Notes: generated by a model from the letters alone, not told the origin. A stretch of DNA of 64,000 bases from Haladaptatus pallidirubidus (GCF_020700235.1 NZ_CP085306.1:50741-114740); one strand, 5' to 3'; numbered from the stretch's first letter, positions 44,066 to 53,640 are shown. A program made the numbers and translations.

Positions 44066-45226
44066 ATGGCCGAACGCGTTGCTACGGTCGACCACGAACG
44101 GTTCGATATCGATCCGGAACGGGGGTTCATTCCGGGAACCGACCCACTTGCGTCGTTCGGGACGAACGCCCACCTGTTTTTACAGGAACTCGATAAACTG
44201 AGTCACAACATCCCCGATCTTCTCGAAACCGGCCGATTCAGGCCGAGCGTTCGCCAGCTTGAGACGCCGGATCCTGTGCTGTTCGACGAATTGACCAATC
44301 GGGAACTCGCCCGCGTTTACACCATCACCGGTTTTCTCGCGAACGCATACGTCCACAAAATCGACAGTCCCACAAAGAAAACTATCCCCGCCGGTGTTGC
44401 AGTTCCCCTCTACGAGTCGACGAAGCGACTCGGAACAACGCCGGTTCTTTCCTACGACGCGTATGTCCTCTATAACTGGATCCGTGACGATTCGAACCAG
44501 GAACTATTGCCGCAGAACGTACGGTCTATGACGAACTTCTTCGCACCGGAAGACGAGCGATGGTTCATTGCGATTCACGTCGCCATCGAAAACAGGGCGG
44601 GACCGGCGATAGCGGCTATCGGCGATGCACAGCAGGGCGTCTACGAGAACGACGCTGACCGAGTCGGAGACGCCCTCAGAACGATCGAACGTTCGATTCA
44701 GGATATCACGACCATTCTGAACCGAATGCCCGAGCGCAACAACCCGGAGATGTACGGCACCGGGTTTCGACCGTATCTCAAGCCGCTCACCAACATCAAG
44801 TACGAAGGCGTCGGGGCACTTACAGGCCGCCAATCGTTCAGAGGTGCATCGGGCGCACAATCGAGTATTTTACCGGCATTGGACGCCGCGCTAGGAATCG
44901 ATCATGGAACCAATCCACTCGTCGGCCATCTCCGCGAACTCCGAAAAGACATGCCCGCCGCACATCAGGAGTTCGTCGAAGCCGTCGAAACAGAACCGAG
45001 TATTCGAGATTACGTCGAAAACAGCAGCGACGAACTTCGCGATACCTACAACGACTGCATCGACCAGTTAGTCACCTTCCGCGACGACCACATTGACATC
45101 GTCGCGAAGTACATCTCCGGACCGCTCGACAAAAGCAAAGGCACAGGTGGAACGCCGTTCAGCCGCTATCTCGAGACGTTCACCGACGATACAGAAGAGA
45201 GCAGGCTATCGTCACCTTCGCAGTGA
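44066..45226 (+). CDS. Indoleamine 2,3-dioxygenase family haem enzyme
   Basis: 386 residues. The IDO signature is clear: RGASGAQSSILPALDAALGI near residue 263, then LRKDMPAAHQEFVEAVE and the proximal haem ligand His342 in FRDDHIDIVAKYI. The length fits IDO rather than tryptophan 2,3-dioxygenase. It opens the indole ring of tryptophan to N-formylkynurenine. With the adjacent hydrolase and kynureninase it makes the complete three-step tryptophan-to-anthranilate route. Confidence 0.92.
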   Translation: MAERVATVDHERFDIDPERGFIPGTDPLASFGTNAHLFLQELDKLSHNIPDLLETGRFRPSVRQLETPDPVLFDELTNRELARVYTITGFLANAYVHKIDSPTKKTIPAGVAVPLYESTKRLGTTPVLSYDAYVLYNWIRDDSNQELLPQNVRSMTNFFAPEDERWFIAIHVAIENRAGPAIAAIGDAQQGVYENDADRVGDALRTIERSIQDITTILNRMPERNNPEMYGTGFRPYLKPLTNIKYEGVGALTGRQSFRGASGAQSSILPALDAALGIDHGTNPLVGHLRELRKDMPAAHQEFVEAVETEPSIRDYVENSSDELRDTYNDCIDQLVTFRDDHIDIVAKYISGPLDKSKGTGGTPFSRYLETFTDDTEESRLSSPSQ

Positions 45227-45297
45227 GTCGATCGCAGTTCCGCCGACAGAATTCCTCTTTTACTACGTTTCGAGAAATATCATTGGAACGGATTTGA

Positions 45298-45861
45298 TTG
45301 CGTCTCAAATCATGCAATATCAGAGAATGTTCAGGCGATTTCGTCCATGAGGATGCCCGCGACTTCTCGTTCGCAGAGCCGTTCGGTGCCGTTTTCTCCA
45401 ACGCAGCACTGCACTGGATTCCCGAACAGGATACAGTCCTCGATTCGATCACGAATGTACTCCAACCCAATGGACGGTTCGTCGCCGAATTCGGCGGGGT
45501 AGGAAATGTCGCTGCCATTGTCGAGACAGTCCAAGATGTCGCGGCAGAGCGAGGGTATGACGTCGAAAACCCGTGGTATTTCCCAACTGTTGGCGAATAC
45601 ACTACGAAACTCGAAGCACACGGTTTCGAGGTCCGCTATGCGACCCTCTTTGACCGTCCGACAGAACTCGACGGGGGTCCGGATGGACTCGCATCTTGGC
45701 TCGGAATGTTTGACGATAGTCCCCTGTTCGCGATCCCGGACGAAGAACAAGGGATCGTCTCGACTGTCGAGGGTCGTCTCCGGAATCGGCGGTTCAGGGA
45801 TGGGGTATGGATCGCGGACTATCGGCGGCTCCGCATCGTCGCCGTGTACATGGCCGATTGA
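45298..45861 (+). pseudogene. SAM-dependent methyltransferase, 5'-truncated
   Basis: The homologous part begins near residue 14 (FVHEDARDFSFAEPFGAVFS, then NAALHWIPEQDTVLDSI) and runs to the end (WIADYRRLRIVAVYMAD), as in trans-aconitate-methyltransferase-like enzymes. The glycine-rich SAM-binding motif that should precede it is missing and the first dozen codons do not look homologous, so about 70 N-terminal residues are lost. A copy of the dispersed repeat lies seven bases after its stop. Confidence 0.7.
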
Positions 45862-45867
45862 TTTGCC

Positions 45868-45897
45868 GTATGCATTGAGAACACCGGTCTCAACTTT
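45868..45897 (+). repeat. Dispersed repeat, copy a
   Basis: GTATGCATTGAG, then AACACCG, then GTCTCAACTTT. The TTGAG and CTCAA arms form a short dyad. It is one of six copies of the same intergenic motif in the last 18 kb of the window. Confidence 0.6.
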
Positions 45898-46378
45898 TGC
45901 GACCTTCATATCCCTACTTCCGTGGGTGAATTTCTGAAAATGGTCGTTCAGCACTTAGTCTCGTGCCTCAGCTTGCTGTTTACTGTGGTGAGAACGTCTT
46001 TATTGCCATGTAGCTCTCAGGTTCGAGGATGCGCAGATTTTCGCTGATCGAAGTCACTGGCGTGCCGGCGACGACCGCCCAGGTATCACTGACGAGACTA
46101 AATTGAGAAATAGTCGGGTAACCTTATGAATATGCTCCTCCTCGACACCGTGTGCTCAAGTGCGGTACTTGCAATTTGTTCGTGACGGAGGCGTATGTGC
46201 ATGTCTTCTCACCCTCACATCTCGAAACTGTGCGAGTGAATCCCCATTGTGAGAGTCTAGTTCGGAACAGAACCGAAGTACGCCCTCACACGCTCCAAGA
46301 GGCCGTAATTCGGATTGTCTGATTAATCACTGGGAACAGTATTATCCCCGTTCGTCCATTATAACGTATTCACTCACC
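45898..46378. other. Intergenic region, only a 3' gene scrap
   Basis: No intact gene. On the minus strand at about 45989-46130 a start-less frame reads SDTWAVVAGTPVTSISENLR and on to a stop, coding-like but unidentified. The promoter of the zinc-finger gene should lie in the last 60 bases. Confidence 0.35.
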
Positions 46379-46582
46379 ATGTCAGCACAACAATCCACGT
46401 CCGGAGTCGAACCGCGCAAGAAGACCACTCTTTTCTGTCCCAGCTGTGGTCACGAGAGCAACGTCATCGGCGATTGGAACGAGTATACGGAGAACAATCG
46501 ACAAATATACGACTGCCCTGTCTGTGACACAACTATCACGAAACGCTTCCGAGATGCCTCGCTAACGGTCCCGAATGACTAA
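46379..46582 (+). CDS. Small zinc-finger protein
   Basis: 67 residues with two Cys pairs, CPSCGHES near residue 20 and CPVCDTTI near 45, spaced as in a rubredoxin-like zinc ribbon. The N-terminus is Ser/Gln-rich and the rest is charged. Haloarchaea encode many such one-domain zinc-finger micro-proteins, mostly of unknown role. The start lies close behind an AT-rich promoter-like stretch. Confidence 0.7.
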   Translation: MSAQQSTSGVEPRKKTTLFCPSCGHESNVIGDWNEYTENNRQIYDCPVCDTTITKRFRDASLTVPND

Positions 46583-46858
46583 TCCAGTGAATCCCCACGC
46601 ATCAATATGTCGCAATACGAGTCTTCATTCGATATCGACTTGAAAGCTGACTTGTACGTTACTCAGAGGCTTAGTAGTAAAAGAGACAGAGATTCTCCCC
46701 GACTTGCGAAGACAACGCTCGCACGTTCGCAATTGGGTTAGTACCAGTCCCTATCCCCGTCTGACGCATAACATCCACGAGATACCGATACCACTCTGGA
46801 AGAAATTTGCGAAAAAACTAATTGAACCGGCCGTCACCGTGCGGTGACAATCGGAGTC

Positions 46859-47053
46859 TTAAGCGCGAACGACATTGGTCGCGCGCGGGCCCTTGGGGGC
46901 CTGTTCGATGTCGAATTCGATTTCCGTCCCTTCTGTCAGATCCTCACCACCGACGTCCTCCATGTGGAAGAATATGTCGTCGTCAGAGTCCTCAGTCGCG
47001 ATGAAACCGTAGCCGCCTGTGTCGTTGAAGAAATCAACCTTACCGTTTGCCAT
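46859..47053 (-). CDS. cspA: Cold-shock domain protein
   Basis: 64 residues from the ATG at 47053 (MANGKVDFFNDTGGYGFIAT). RNP1 is GGYGFIAT and RNP2 is DIFFHMEDV; the C-terminus is the usual IEFDIEQAPKGPRATNV. It binds single-stranded RNA or DNA. The frame is open to 47119 but the canonical MAxGKVDFF start is decisive. The upstream region leaves room for a leader of about 60-80 bases, as often seen for cold-shock genes. Confidence 0.92.
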   Translation of the reverse strand: MANGKVDFFNDTGGYGFIATEDSDDDIFFHMEDVGGEDLTEGTEIEFDIEQAPKGPRATNVVRA

Positions 47054-47895
47054 TACAAACAAACATAGGATCCAGCGTCGGATATCAGTTCCGAGGGTCA
47101 CGATACCACGACGCTGCATTCCAAAACAAAGCTAATGTCGACTAAGTAACTGCTCAATACACAGATCAGGTACTTGTTTTTCATTCTTGGATCTGTAGCA
47201 AACAAGCAGCGACTATGTCAGTTTGTCAGTTAAAGATCAGGAAAGTACACCGCAAAACAAAGTGGCACGAAACAGTACCGACGTTCACGAGTCGGACAGT
47301 TAGGGGAATTCAAGCCTCAGTCAGGCGGGTCAAGACCGTAGTACTACTTGGCGACGGTCAGGAACTGGTTCGCGTCCACCCGCAGCTCATAAGATTATTC
47401 TCGCCGTCGAGAGCGAGCTTCACGAGCAAATCCGCCAGCCGCCAGACTTGTCTTTGTTGTGAGAGACAGTCGCTGCGACCCCCAAGCGCCGTATCGTCGC
47501 CAGCACCTAGAACGAGGGTCGTGTCGGTACGCCGGTCATTCATAAAAGTAGCAAGCTGTCAACGTGTTCTGGATTATCGTAGATCCCTTCGAGGTCAGAG
47601 TAACCAAATATAGTAAGCGAACCTTCTGAATCAGCTATGCAACTTGAGTCGGTATTTGGTGTTGCCATGCTACTTCAGTTCTCAATTGAGTAGAGCATCA
47701 CTTAGTATTCTATGCATTGAGAGCCGCAGTCTCATCTTCCACGCAGAGTAAGTTGATGACACTGCAACACTACAACAGCAAGAACTTATCTAACTGCTCA
47801 GTATAGGTGAGGTGCCTTAACCGAGAACAGTGCATCTATCAATTCCTGAGCTAATCATCGGGATAATTATATTAACACAAGGAGAATGACAATTG
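47054..47895. other. 840-bp intergenic region with one repeat copy
   Basis: No gene that I can support. A minus-strand frame at 47358-47543 (MNDRRTDTTLVLGAGDD) looks coding-like but is isolated, so it may be a gene scrap. A copy of the dispersed repeat lies at 47711-47740. Confidence 0.4.
47711..47740 (+). repeat. Dispersed repeat, copy b
   Basis: TATGCATTGAGAGCCGCAG followed by TCTCATCTTCC. The least conserved copy in its second arm. Confidence 0.5.
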
Positions 47896-48096
47896 ATGAG
47901 CAAGACAAATACACCCCAGAGTCAATTGGCGATAGTGATCACCGGCGGAGTGATACTCACTGTAGCAGTAGCTGGTGCTCTCTATTTCCTTGTTCAATTA
48001 GAAATGCCAATACTATTGGCAGTCGTGATTGGCCTCATAGTTGCGGCACTTGCAATAGGACGCTTTTATCTCGTCACCAAGCATCAATTATTCTGA
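47896..48096 (+). CDS. Small two-helix membrane protein
   Basis: 66 residues from the ATG at 47896 (MSKTNTPQSQLAIVITGG), with hydrophobic helices at about 12-33 and 38-57 and a short polar tail. No family is recognised. The well-formed hydrophobic pattern and isolated position make it plausible. Confidence 0.45.
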   Translation: MSKTNTPQSQLAIVITGGVILTVAVAGALYFLVQLEMPILLAVVIGLIVAALAIGRFYLVTKHQLF

Positions 48097-48751
48097 GTAC
48101 CGCTCCTAGAAATTGTTTGATCATAAAATCGTGGTCTTAGCAGTAAAAGCCTACAGTACATAGACTCATCTAATTTACTATTAAAACAACAATCCAAGCT
48201 ACGAGACCGTATGCATTGAGTGCGCCAGTCTCAAGTGTTACGTGACGGGTGAAGCTGGGGCTATAGCAGGCACAGAGGTGTTTTTATGCGGGATATCGGG
48301 CGAATCATTGATATGAACAGCTTCAAAATTCGCTTTGATTATCAATTCAGACTGTTGAACTAGTGACAAGGTGTGAAGAAGGACTACCTGTCGAACTTGC
48401 AATATCGTGAACACATAGCGATATCTTCGGTCATGGATCATCTCTTCAAGAAACTTATAAGACTCCGACGATCAGTATGCTGGAGAACTTCTGTTATAGT
48501 AAAAGGGGAGCTACCACCGCAGTAAGCACTGCTTACTCTTGTTGAACAGCTATGAGCGAAGGATTACCCTAATAGTAGAATATTAAATAGAAACCAATAC
48601 AAACAATTGAAAATTAGGAATATAGCCATTACGAAGTTGCTTTACTAGTAAGAAGCGGTTTCTCTCAATAACGGAGCCAAAATTGCAATTTATTTCTCCT
48701 CAACATCGATTAGCAAAAGATAAGCCAATTGCCTTCCAAGCAACGATCGCA
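48097..48751. other. 655-bp intergenic region with one repeat copy
   Basis: AT-rich and without a gene. Repeat copy c is at 48209-48238. The final 90 bases should contain the promoter of the DUF7503-like gene. Confidence 0.45.
48209..48238 (+). repeat. Dispersed repeat, copy c
   Basis: GTATGCATTGAGTGCGCCAG followed by TCTCAAGTGT, the copy closest to the consensus in its first half. Further similarity to copy d (an AGCTTCAAA block about 75-85 bases downstream) hints that the element is longer than its core. Confidence 0.6.
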
Positions 48752-48886
48752 ATGGCACAAAGTAATGAGTCGTTAACGGCATATCTTGCAGAGAATCCCC
48801 GAATGGCTGGTGTGCTGTTCACCATCTGCCTGCTGCTGACGCAGGCAGGAAATGCGGCTGCGGCTCACGGCGGAACAGTATCATAA
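48752..48886 (+). CDS. DUF7503-like small protein
   Basis: 44 residues from the ATG at 48752 (MAQSNESLTAYLAENPRMAG). A single hydrophobic helix (VLFTICLLLTQAGNAAAA) follows the LTAYLAENPRM motif, the pattern I recognise for DUF7503-type haloarchaeal small proteins. Earlier in-frame codons are not family-like. It is convergent with the CHAT gene, two bases from its stop. Function unknown. Confidence 0.75.
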   Translation: MAQSNESLTAYLAENPRMAGVLFTICLLLTQAGNAAAAHGGTVS

Positions 48887-48888
48887 AA

Positions 48889-50964
48889 TCAGAAATTCGT
48901 TAGTTCTATTTCCGTAGACCAAACGAGAGAATTCTCAAGGATCACGGGAAACGGTTCTAAACGCAGAAAGCGAGCTAATGCGTCAGAAGAAAGAGTTAAC
49001 GGAGGCAATTCACCACCACTTATGAAATATGAATTATTATCATCAATATATGGCCAATAAAGGGAACCCATTCCTTGAGTGGATGTTGGATACGTCGTAA
49101 GCACGATTTCATATTCGTCTTTTTCTAGAGGAGTAACTTCACACACTAATGGAGTTCCACTTTCGCTTTGAGTAATTTCGACACTTCCATCACCAACAGT
49201 GAGATAGTCATTTCCGACGATTCGGTGGTTGCGAGCGATCGAAAGGGCTGATCGAAGAGAAAACCCCCTATTAAGAAGGCGAGCAACAACTTGTCCAACC
49301 GAAGTTGCACTTATATTTCCAACTGAATTGTATGTAACTATTCCTCCAATACTGCCAAGTTCAATAAGTTGCTTTCCTTGATCATATGATCGACAGCCAT
49401 TCAAAAGGAATGTATCGACTGCAGTTTCATCGAGTGTACTCGCATCGAGTCCACCATCTCGACAAATGAATTCATTGTCCTTTATGTGTCCAATGTAATG
49501 AAAAAAATCCGTTTTACTCGTGAGTATCGTTTTCAATCCCTCTACAGTAGTATTTCTATAAACGTCAATATCAAACTCAAGTTCATCACGTTCACCATAT
49601 AAATCGTCTCCATCATCATATTCGGAACTCATCGCGTCATCATTACAGACAACTGTAATGTTGATTGCATCTGTTGATGAGGGTCTATCGAAACGGTTCT
49701 CAAATCCGCTCTTAAGTACCTTGTTCGCTCCAATTGGTTTTCCTGAACCAAGCCATATTTGCTCAAGTGCATCTGTCTGATCTGGTGCGACGTATGAATA
49801 ATAACCCGAATTGACTGACCCTCTTTGATTCGTTTTTACCCCACGAAGAAATCCCTCGATCGATTCAGGAGTAGCTGACTTTTTTTGGTGCTTCGATTTC
49901 TTATCGGTGACCTGGATGAGTGAAAAGTTGTTAACAAGATATGGGAGGCACTCAATATTTTCCTTGTTATCAGTCACATTCGCCGCTAACGACCATGTTG
50001 GCACCTGGTTCCGGATGATATCGAATGAGATATCCAAATAAGCGGGAAGTTGCTCTGCGAGTGATTTGTCATAGAGCTCTTCAAATCGTAAGTCGGTCTT
50101 GTCTTCAATTATTTTTCGTTCATATAAGTTAACTTTATAATAGCCTTCTGTCCGAGTAATGCAATCAAGGAAAAACAGTTGCTTGAGTACCCGTTTGACT
50201 TCCCGTTCGAATCCTCTCGCTGGATGGTTGAGGGCATATGTAAATCCATCGTCCGTAACAAGTTGAGGTTCATTACCTGGAACAACAGTCGCCCCAAGAT
50301 AGTAGGCGAGTGTGCTGACTGGATAAATCTTCTCGATTGTTGGTGGAACCTCGATACGTACTCCCGTTTCTGGCGGTGAAATCGTATCTGGGATCTGTAA
50401 TTCCTCGCCGAGCTCTATCCGAGGAGGGTGACCACGAAATGAGGGTAGCGACCGCTCACAACTTGTCGTTTTCAGTGCTGAACCGAACGTCGAAAGAGTG
50501 GCCATAATATCGCGGGGTGAAGTAGTCGTCGTTACTGTTGCTCCAGGGCGCTTGTGGTATGAACGTGCCCCGATCTGAATACGAGTCGCTGAGCCAAAGT
50601 CAAACTCCATTCGTTCTGCTGATGAAGCAATTGTAAATTCTCCACATATTCTCAAATACACTTTAATAGGTGCACACAGTTCAATAATGTATTCACGCTC
50701 TGGGAGTTGTTCGTACGCATAATCTTCTGCTTCGACAAGGATCTCCCCATTCAAATCACGGACATAGGTAATCACAACAAAAGGCAAAACGAGTTCATCT
50801 GTCACAATTTCCGCCGCGTTATCAACAGGAAAATAAAACTGGTCATTATCAGTCGAGACAGGCTGAACGTCCGTTGATGTTCGAATAGGATATTGACGGC
50901 GTTGAATTGGATCAATAATTGTGACACCAGGCTCATCATCAGATGGACAAAATACTGGCTTCAT
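48889..50964 (-). CDS. CHAT-domain (caspase-like) protein
   Basis: 691 residues. The C-terminal 250 carry a caspase-like dyad: His493 in FFHYIGHIKDN and Cys524 in TFLLNGCRSYDQG, followed by IGGIVTYNSVGNISATSVGQ and a helix GFSLRSALSIARN, which together match the CHAT fold. The first 430 residues are a large beta-rich region with no family that I recognise. CHAT proteases occur in bacterial and archaeal regulated cell-death and antiphage systems. The gene is AT-rich compared with the flanks, a sign of transfer, and follows a HalOD1-type protein gene on the same strand. Confidence 0.75.
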   Translation of the reverse strand: MKPVFCPSDDEPGVTIIDPIQRRQYPIRTSTDVQPVSTDNDQFYFPVDNAAEIVTDELVLPFVVITYVRDLNGEILVEAEDYAYEQLPEREYIIELCAPIKVYLRICGEFTIASSAERMEFDFGSATRIQIGARSYHKRPGATVTTTTSPRDIMATLSTFGSALKTTSCERSLPSFRGHPPRIELGEELQIPDTISPPETGVRIEVPPTIEKIYPVSTLAYYLGATVVPGNEPQLVTDDGFTYALNHPARGFEREVKRVLKQLFFLDCITRTEGYYKVNLYERKIIEDKTDLRFEELYDKSLAEQLPAYLDISFDIIRNQVPTWSLAANVTDNKENIECLPYLVNNFSLIQVTDKKSKHQKKSATPESIEGFLRGVKTNQRGSVNSGYYSYVAPDQTDALEQIWLGSGKPIGANKVLKSGFENRFDRPSSTDAINITVVCNDDAMSSEYDDGDDLYGERDELEFDIDVYRNTTVEGLKTILTSKTDFFHYIGHIKDNEFICRDGGLDASTLDETAVDTFLLNGCRSYDQGKQLIELGSIGGIVTYNSVGNISATSVGQVVARLLNRGFSLRSALSIARNHRIVGNDYLTVGDGSVEITQSESGTPLVCEVTPLEKDEYEIVLTTYPTSTQGMGSLYWPYIDDNNSYFISGGELPPLTLSSDALARFLRLEPFPVILENSLVWSTEIELTNF

Positions 50965-51070
50965 CTACCTCTCCTCAATGAATTTATAAAGATAGTATTC
51001 GAAAGGCTTCTCTTCTTCATTATAGAGACACTTATATCCGGACACAAACAAATATTTTGGTCACACAGTA

Positions 51071-52018
51071 TTATAGTGGGAACCACTGTGTCGTATGGTC
51101 GGTATCCTGCAGATGCCATCGTTGTTCAGGTCCATTTTCACTAAACCTAAGTTCAATAACAACATCGAATTTTGATCGGACTGCTTGGACATGGGAAGAA
51201 TCATACGAATCCTGAAAGAGATAATGCCCTAGCCCTCTAACATTTTCAACTGCTTCAGTGACTAATGAAATAAATTGTCCAACAGTCTCAACGCCTTCTT
51301 CTTCAATAAGTAGTTGAAGAGAATCAAAGCAAAATCGGAGTTCAGCAGGGTCAAATCCGTTCCGTTGTTGCTGCAGCTCAAACAGCAGCTCACGAATTGC
51401 AGTCCGAAATTCCTTGAGACTACCTGAAACAGATGAAACTGGCATCTGATTCGACTGGTTAGTTTGCGCGGTCGCAGCCGACCGAGCCACTGACTTGTGC
51501 GTCAAGATATGGGCGTGATCTGGGGTTGTCTCAGCAATTGAGAGTCGGGTTTGTGTGACTTCCGTGTCTTTCCCGTACTGGGCAGACAAAACCGTTCGGC
51601 TAAATGCTTGATCACCGAGAAGTTGAACACTCATTTCGTCAAAAACTTCTTCTGGAACATCACCGGCGAGTAAGATGTTGCCACCAGTCCGTTTCAACCG
51701 GCCAAGTTCAGATTCAACGATGATTTGGCCGTCTCCCTGAACAGTGATATAGTGGCCAGCAAATGCGAACGATGCTTTGCCATTTATTCGGGGTGTCCCA
51801 TCCATTTGTGGGCGGAATAGATCCTCTAATGCATCTGGATCAATAGAATCATAGATCGATTCTGGAATATCTTTCGAATTAACTCCAGTTGCGTCAACCA
51901 TTGTCTGAATGAGAGTTGTGCTCAATGATTGATTGCTTTTCCAATCGCACTGTATTTTAAGCGGTGTTTCCACTCCACAGATGAACGGAACGGTGGTCTC
52001 CTGATCCTCCACACTCAT
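51071..52018 (-). CDS. HalOD1 and DUF7504-like signalling protein
   Basis: 315 residues. Residues about 28-100 match the HalOD1 output domain (STTLIQTMVDATGVN, then ESIYDSIDPDALEDLFRPQ and HYITVQGDGQIIV). Residues about 110-290 fit DUF7504, a degenerate RecA/KaiC-like fold: NILLAGDVPEEVFDEMSVQL, LRFCFDSLQLLIEEEGVETV, LGHYLF. No intact Walker A motif is present. These proteins are thought to read signals from two-component systems in haloarchaea. It is upstream of the CHAT gene by 106 bases on the same strand and is probably its regulator or partner (inference). Confidence 0.75.
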   Translation of the reverse strand: MSVEDQETTVPFICGVETPLKIQCDWKSNQSLSTTLIQTMVDATGVNSKDIPESIYDSIDPDALEDLFRPQMDGTPRINGKASFAFAGHYITVQGDGQIIVESELGRLKRTGGNILLAGDVPEEVFDEMSVQLLGDQAFSRTVLSAQYGKDTEVTQTRLSIAETTPDHAHILTHKSVARSAATAQTNQSNQMPVSSVSGSLKEFRTAIRELLFELQQQRNGFDPAELRFCFDSLQLLIEEEGVETVGQFISLVTEAVENVRGLGHYLFQDSYDSSHVQAVRSKFDVVIELRFSENGPEQRWHLQDTDHTTQWFPL

Positions 52019-52343
52019 AGTACTCTGATCTACTAGAGGTCAAATAACAAAAATCCATGTGATAGTCGGGAGACAACACGATCAATGGTGGTATTTAGCT
52101 ATTAGCTAAACTTCACTCGTTGCGTATAATACGCCCATTCTAACACTTTCTATTGTTATGGAACATTCTAATATTTTAGTACTCAACTGTTAAGTAGTCA
52201 TGAATTTGTTTTATGTGTTAAATATCTGTATATTTTATTGATGATCATAAACTTAAGGATTAATATACAATCGCAATTTATTCTATGATATTCGAATATT
52301 AAAGCAAAGAGAGAATCTCATAAACCTGCTATTTCTGATGAGA
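52019..52343. other. AT-rich intergenic region
   Basis: 325 bases, very AT-rich and gene-free. It should hold the promoter of the HalOD1/CHAT pair near 52020-52080 and separates it from the HtpX-like gene on the same strand. Confidence 0.5.
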
Positions 52344-53315
52344 CTAGTTGATCTCGATGTGATGCCACTGATTCGCTTCATAATTCGTTGCAACCCTCTT
52401 TGCGGCCTCGCGAACGCGGCTCACGCGCTCGTCAGTCGGAGGATGGCTTGCGAACGCTCGTTCGATCGGTGTTCGTTCCGTCTTCCGATCACGAGTCGGA
52501 AACACCCTCGAGAACAGTCCCCATCCAAGTTCGCTCTCGCGCTGGATCTTCTCAAGTGCACGAGCAAACGCCAATGGATTGTCGAGAACTGCCACTGCTC
52601 GCTGGTCAGCGGCGAATTCTCGGTGGCGAGAGTAGGCTTGAAGCGCCAGCGTCGGAGCGATAAGCAACCCCATTACGAGCCGAGCTAGACCACGTCGCAA
52701 GCCGTTCCCAACACTATTGGGGCCTCGAATCGGTCGACCCATGACCAGCGAAAACCCCCAGCAACCCAATGAGATAACCACCACAAACGGGAGAACCACC
52801 ACGAGCACAAGGGTCGTTATCATTCGTAGGAGACTCATGGTCAGTGTCTGTAAAAGACTATCATAGTTTTCAAGGTGAGCGAGTTCGTGAGCAAGAACCC
52901 CCTCAAGTTCCGCAGGAGTTAATAAGCGAACAAGTGAGTGGTCGATCACGAGTGTTTGACTCCCGAGTGCGAATGCGTTGGGCTGGCCAAGGCGCGTAAT
53001 ATAAACATCGGGTCGATCGATACTCATCCTGTGAGTCAACCGATCGATACTCATGTGAATTCTCGGCGCTTGAGCTTCCGAGAGAGGTGCTGTATTGAGA
53101 CGCGTTAGGAGACGCTTTGTACTCATCCGATAACTCAAGTAGCCAAAACCGAGCGCAATTCCACTCGTAAAAAGAAGCACAAATAGAAGATCAGTACTGG
53201 TGAGGAGGGTAGCAATAGCTTGAGAACTGAGGAGGACGCCAATGCCAGCAAGAGCGAGCAACCACGCTCCAATCAGAATCGCGAGTCCGCGCGGCCGACG
53301 AGATGAAACGGACAT
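52344..53315 (-). CDS. htpX: HtpX-like M48 membrane metalloprotease
   Basis: 323 residues from the ATG at 53315 (MSVSSRRPRGLAILIG). Two N-terminal membrane helices, then NAFALGSQTLVIDHSLV, zinc motif HELAH near residue 138, two more helices, the third ligand region EFAADQRAV near 236 and the C-terminal FASHPPTDERVSRV. It degrades damaged membrane proteins. A short duplication, MSIDR appearing twice about ten residues apart before the protease domain, comes from a 12-base repeat near 53018 and 53045. Function is probably intact. Confidence 0.9.
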   Translation of the reverse strand: MSVSSRRPRGLAILIGAWLLALAGIGVLLSSQAIATLLTSTDLLFVLLFTSGIALGFGYLSYRMSTKRLLTRLNTAPLSEAQAPRIHMSIDRLTHRMSIDRPDVYITRLGQPNAFALGSQTLVIDHSLVRLLTPAELEGVLAHELAHLENYDSLLQTLTMSLLRMITTLVLVVVLPFVVVISLGCWGFSLVMGRPIRGPNSVGNGLRRGLARLVMGLLIAPTLALQAYSRHREFAADQRAVAVLDNPLAFARALEKIQRESELGWGLFSRVFPTRDRKTERTPIERAFASHPPTDERVSRVREAAKRVATNYEANQWHHIEIN

Positions 53316-53393
53316 AGCATTCGTAGGAGCTACACACGAAAAACGGTTACCGCACACCTCTCACATGCAGACACGGTTCGCTGTCACAGAGAA

Positions 53394-53640
53394 CTATCTC
53401 TCTTCCTCAACCCCAAGTTCCCTCTCAAACTGTGTGAAGAACCCCTCCATGAAACGCCATCGGGACTCCCCAAGCTGACGTGCAGGGGACGTATACAACA
53501 GATCCAGACTCTCCTTTGCCCACTCCCGAAGGAGCGTAACATCTGGCAGATCCAATGGACACGCTGTACATGTAAGGATACGTCGTCCAACGGCACGGTC
53601 TTACCATCATTCTGGGTGTATACCTTCCGGAGCCCATCTC
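53394..53640 (-). pseudogene. Unidentified C-terminal gene fragment with a frameshift
   Basis: On the minus strand a coding-like stretch VYTQNDGKTVPLDDVSLHVQ shifts frame near 53550 and continues as LDLPDVTLLREWAKESLDLL and GESRWRFMEGFFTQFERELG to a TAG at 53394. The amino-acid make-up is haloarchaeal and acidic. I do not recognise the family and no intact start exists. Confidence 0.4.

Noticed and set aside
44066..45226. Tryptophan 2,3-dioxygenase
   Set aside because: Length and the GAQSS loop fit the monomeric IDO family; the TDO-specific motifs are absent.
53010..53056. Short direct repeat in the HtpX-like gene as a repeat element
   Set aside because: It is only a 12-base in-frame duplication within the coding sequence and has no counterpart elsewhere.
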